A stretch of DNA of 5,271 nt, taken from contig USAX01000126.1 in assembly GCA_900552705.1 (NCBI GenBank), forward strand, positions 1-5,271. Direction: 5' to 3'. Source of the stretch: an uncultured Collinsella sp. (GTDB lineage Bacteria > Actinomycetota > Coriobacteriia > Coriobacteriales > Coriobacteriaceae). This document shows, piece by piece, positions 4,800 to 5,271 of this stretch. Position numbers and translations under genes: made by a program. The notes below the pieces were generated by a model, which saw only the letters and a program-made list of their open reading frames with translations, was not told the origin of the DNA and ran no database searches. The number at the start of each line of letters is the position of its first letter. Position 1 is the stretch's first letter.

Positions 4800-5271
4800 A
4801 TGGACATATCGAGGAAGACTGATTACGCCCTTCGTATGCTGGCGATGCTTGCCGAGGATCCGGAGTGCTTACTTTCTGTTCGCACCGCTGCCGAAGAGGT
4901 CAATGTTCCGTATTCGTTTGCCCGCTCGATTCAGCACGGTTTGGTCCAGGCCGGTATTGTGGAGAGCCTGCGTGGCGTCCACGGTGGCATGCGTCTCAAG
5001 GTCAGTCCGGACGACGTCACTATCCGCCAGGTCGTCGAGGCCGTTCAGGGCCCTATGGTTATGAACGATTGCACCGCGCCCGATGGTGACTGTGCGCGCA
5101 TGGGCACGTGCTGCTATCATCCCCTGTGGGCCGGAGCCCAGGCGTTGATGCGCGACTACCTCGATTCCGTTTCGCTCGGCGACATCGTCGCTCACCGCCA
5201 GTTCCCGGCCGTCGATCCCAAGTTCGCCGACCGCGAAGCGTTTCCCGAGTACGCCACCTGCGCGTGCGCTT
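4800..5271 (+). CDS. Rrf2-family transcription regulator, probable Fe-S sensor (3' end outside window)
   Basis: Winged-helix regulator of the Rrf2 family. The N-terminus MDISRKTDYALRMLAMLAED is typical, with the recognition helix near PYSFARSIQHGLVQAG (37-52) and the wing RGVHGGMRL (58-66). C91, C98 and C104 give Cys-X6-Cys-X5-Cys, the arrangement of cluster ligands in IscR/NsrR-type members, so it probably senses iron-sulfur status, nitric oxide or redox state through a bound cluster. C105 and a C154-X-C156 pair near the visible end are additional cysteines. The 157 codons seen reach or nearly reach the normal family length, so little is missing. The start is ATG 4800, with GAAAGGGG at 4788-4795. 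The gene probably heads its own unit; what it controls lies beyond the window, and members often regulate themselves and a neighbouring redox gene. Confidence 0.9.
   Translation, partial: MDISRKTDYALRMLAMLAEDPECLLSVRTAAEEVNVPYSFARSIQHGLVQAGIVESLRGVHGGMRLKVSPDDVTIRQVVEAVQGPMVMNDCTAPDGDCARMGTCCYHPLWAGAQALMRDYLDSVSLGDIVAHRQFPAVDPKFADREAFPEYATCACA

Overview
The window reads as chromosomal DNA from a GC-rich bacterium. The gene content and style (LytS/LytTR two-component pair, ATGA gene overlap, GGAGG-type ribosome binding sites, strong G/C preference at third codon positions, tRNA with encoded CCA) would fit a gut actinobacterium of the Coriobacteriia, with Collinsella as my best guess. That assignment comes from general resemblance, not from a marker gene, and should be held loosely.

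Layout. Positions 1-69 hold a terminator-like hairpin just upstream of the first gene. Positions 70-3386 form a three-gene co-directional unit: a GT2-type glycosyltransferase, a LytS-type membrane sensor histidine kinase whose start overlaps the glycosyltransferase stop (ATGA), and, after a 72-base gap containing a hairpin, a LytTR-family response regulator. A strong intrinsic terminator (3393-3443) closes the unit. A small YfcE/MJ0936-type metallophosphoesterase follows (3483-3950) with its own, probably bidirectional, terminator (3958-3994).

Positions 3995-4260 contain no convincing gene. They hold a GNRA-capped hairpin and a striking 143-bp fold-back element: two perfect 38-base inverted arms (4111-4148 and 4216-4253) around a core that is itself a hairpin, with a G-quadruplex-type motif on opposite strands of the two arms. 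Directly after it comes a tRNA-Asp(GTC) gene (4363-4440) with a promoter that includes a full match to the E. coli UP-element consensus, and a UUCG-capped terminator.

A 320-base intergenic region (4481-4799) with several small palindromes and direct repeats leads into an Rrf2-family transcription regulator (4800 to the window end, 157 codons visible). It carries the Cys-X6-Cys-X5-Cys pattern of iron-sulfur Rrf2 sensors such as IscR and NsrR.

How the parts work together: the kinase and response regulator are very likely cognate. The kinase would sense a signal through its short membrane region and GAF domain and phosphorylate Asp54 of the regulator, whose LytTR domain binds promoter DNA. The glycosyltransferase, translationally coupled to the kinase, may act on a cell-envelope or secreted glycan linked to the same response, but that is inference from position only. 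The phosphoesterase, the tRNA and the Rrf2 regulator look like independent transcription units. I see no known defence system, transposase gene or CRISPR array. The least explained element is the fold-back repeat.
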